Origin: Sphingobium sp. DEHP117
Lineage (GTDB): Bacteria; Pseudomonadota; Alphaproteobacteria; Sphingomonadales; Sphingomonadaceae
DNA: 64,000 nt
NCBI RefSeq assembly: GCF_030867385.1
Contig: NZ_JAPFBJ010000004.1
Location: 1-64,000, forward strand
Direction: 5' to 3'
Shown here: in pieces, positions 63,425 to 64,000 of the stretch
Numbering within the stretch: the stretch's first letter is position 1
Layout: each line of letters opens with the position of its first letter
Made by a program: the position numbers and the translations under genes
Notes under the pieces: model-generated
What the model was told of the DNA's origin: nothing
Seen by the model: only the letters and a program-made list of their open reading frames with translations
The model's database searches: none

Positions 63425-64000
63425 ATGGATCGGAGTATTCCGGGCGGGGATTTGATCGGACGATGGAGCCTGAGCTTTGCCGATATTGATTTTGTAAATT
63501 CGAAGCCGGCCCTGACGCGCCTTGGCCTCGCCGCGCAGCTGAAATTCTTCGCTTCCCTGGGGTTTTTCGCGATCGATCCCGGCTCAATCCCTACCGATGG
63601 CCTCTCGTATCTGGCCGAGCAACTCGGTGTCGAGGCTGGCGAGATAGCCGGTTATGACTTTTCCAGTCGGACAGCACGACGGCATTGTGCGGAGATCCTG
63701 ATCCATCTTGGATATCACCGCATGAAGCGGGTGGATCGCGCGCAATTGACGGAATGGATTGCTGGCGAGCTGTGCCCGGGCGGCCAGTCGATCAATGCCA
63801 TGCTTGAGCATGTTTTCCTGTGGTGCCGGGACCGGCGTATTTATGGGCCGTCGCGCAAGGAGCTTGAACGTGTCGTTCGCTCACAACGGCAAGATTATCT
63901 GGACACCTGGCTGATCGGAACCAGTGATCGGCTTTCGTCAGATGCGGTGGCGTTATTGGAAGCCTCGCTTGCCGATCCGGACAGCTCGACCGGATTCAAC
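63425..64000 (+). CDS. tnpA: Tn3-family transposase, N-terminal part, running off the window
   Basis: 192 codons from ATG 63425 to the window end with no stop. The region fits the N-terminal DUF4158 domain of Tn3-family transposases: LSFADIDFVNSKPALTRLGL, ASLGFFAIDPGSIP, DFSSRTARRHCAEI and ERVVRSQRQDYLD. It is clearly different from the Tn3 fragment at 37479, so two separate Tn3-type elements contributed to this region. The catalytic part would lie beyond the window. Confidence 0.85.
   Translation, partial: MDRSIPGGDLIGRWSLSFADIDFVNSKPALTRLGLAAQLKFFASLGFFAIDPGSIPTDGLSYLAEQLGVEAGEIAGYDFSSRTARRHCAEILIHLGYHRMKRVDRAQLTEWIAGELCPGGQSINAMLEHVFLWCRDRRIYGPSRKELERVVRSQRQDYLDTWLIGTSDRLSSDAVALLEASLADPDSSTGFN

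Overview
The window looks like an accessory, heavily rearranged stretch of a sphingomonad genome (Sphingobium, Novosphingobium, Sphingopyxis or a relative), on a plasmid or a genomic island. The reasons are a full protocatechuate 4,5-cleavage (lig) cluster of the Sphingobium SYK-6 type, TonB-dependent receptors beside hydrolases, frequent GTG and TTG starts with 1-8 bp gene overlaps, and five copies of IS6100. No tRNA, rRNA or CRISPR array was seen.

Layout. (1) 1-10925: an ester-catabolism-like cluster (AraC regulator, MFS permease, HSL-type esterase, FAD-linked oxidase with an in-frame amber stop, TonB receptor, type-B carboxylesterase), then an hsp20-lon pair whose lon is cut by IS6100. (2) 10926-17655: two IS6100 copies around a truncated sigma54 activator and an acyl-CoA ligase/aldehyde dehydrogenase operon. 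(3) 17656-23432: a frameshifted GNAT gene and a nitric oxide defence operon (globin, DUF1971, membrane protein, quinol-type NO reductase) divergent from a Crp/Fnr regulator, with an FNR-like box between them. (4) 23433-27098: gene debris (TonB C-terminus, frameshifted acyl carrier protein) and a plasmid/ICE-like island with a Mom-like protein, a MucR/Ros regulator, a HEPN-like protein and an N6-adenine methylase-like protein. (5) 27099-37478: IS6100, then an inverted second copy of region 1 (8.62 kb, no difference seen), then IS6100. (6) 37479-38489: remains of a Tn3-family transposon (cut tnpA, res, tnpR). (7) 38506-42393: XdhC-like protein, hydroxyacid dehydrogenase, glycerate kinase and a MobA/MocA-like nucleotidyltransferase. 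(8) 42559-55985: permease and the lig gene set, then an aldo/keto reductase, a TetR regulator and an aldehyde dehydrogenase. (9) 56199-59916: IS3 remnant, decapitated moaA and a complete IS21-type element. (10) 59993-63232: an alpha/beta hydrolase and a beta-lactamase-fold hydrolase sharing an operator-like motif, next to a MarR regulator. (11) 63425-64000: the start of another Tn3-family transposase.

Working together: LigAB opens protocatechuate, LigC oxidises the semialdehyde to 2-pyrone-4,6-dicarboxylate, LigI hydrolyses it, LigU tautomerises and LigJ hydrates 4-oxalomesaconate, and LigK cleaves the product to pyruvate and oxaloacetate. LigR lies between the ligK-ligU-ligI and ligJABC arms. 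The hydrolase modules could feed substrates into central or aromatic catabolism, but their substrates cannot be read from sequence. Every IS6100 junction visible here lies next to a broken gene or a non-matching flank, and no pair of flanks matches as a target duplication. This suggests IS6100-driven deletion and duplication shaped the region.
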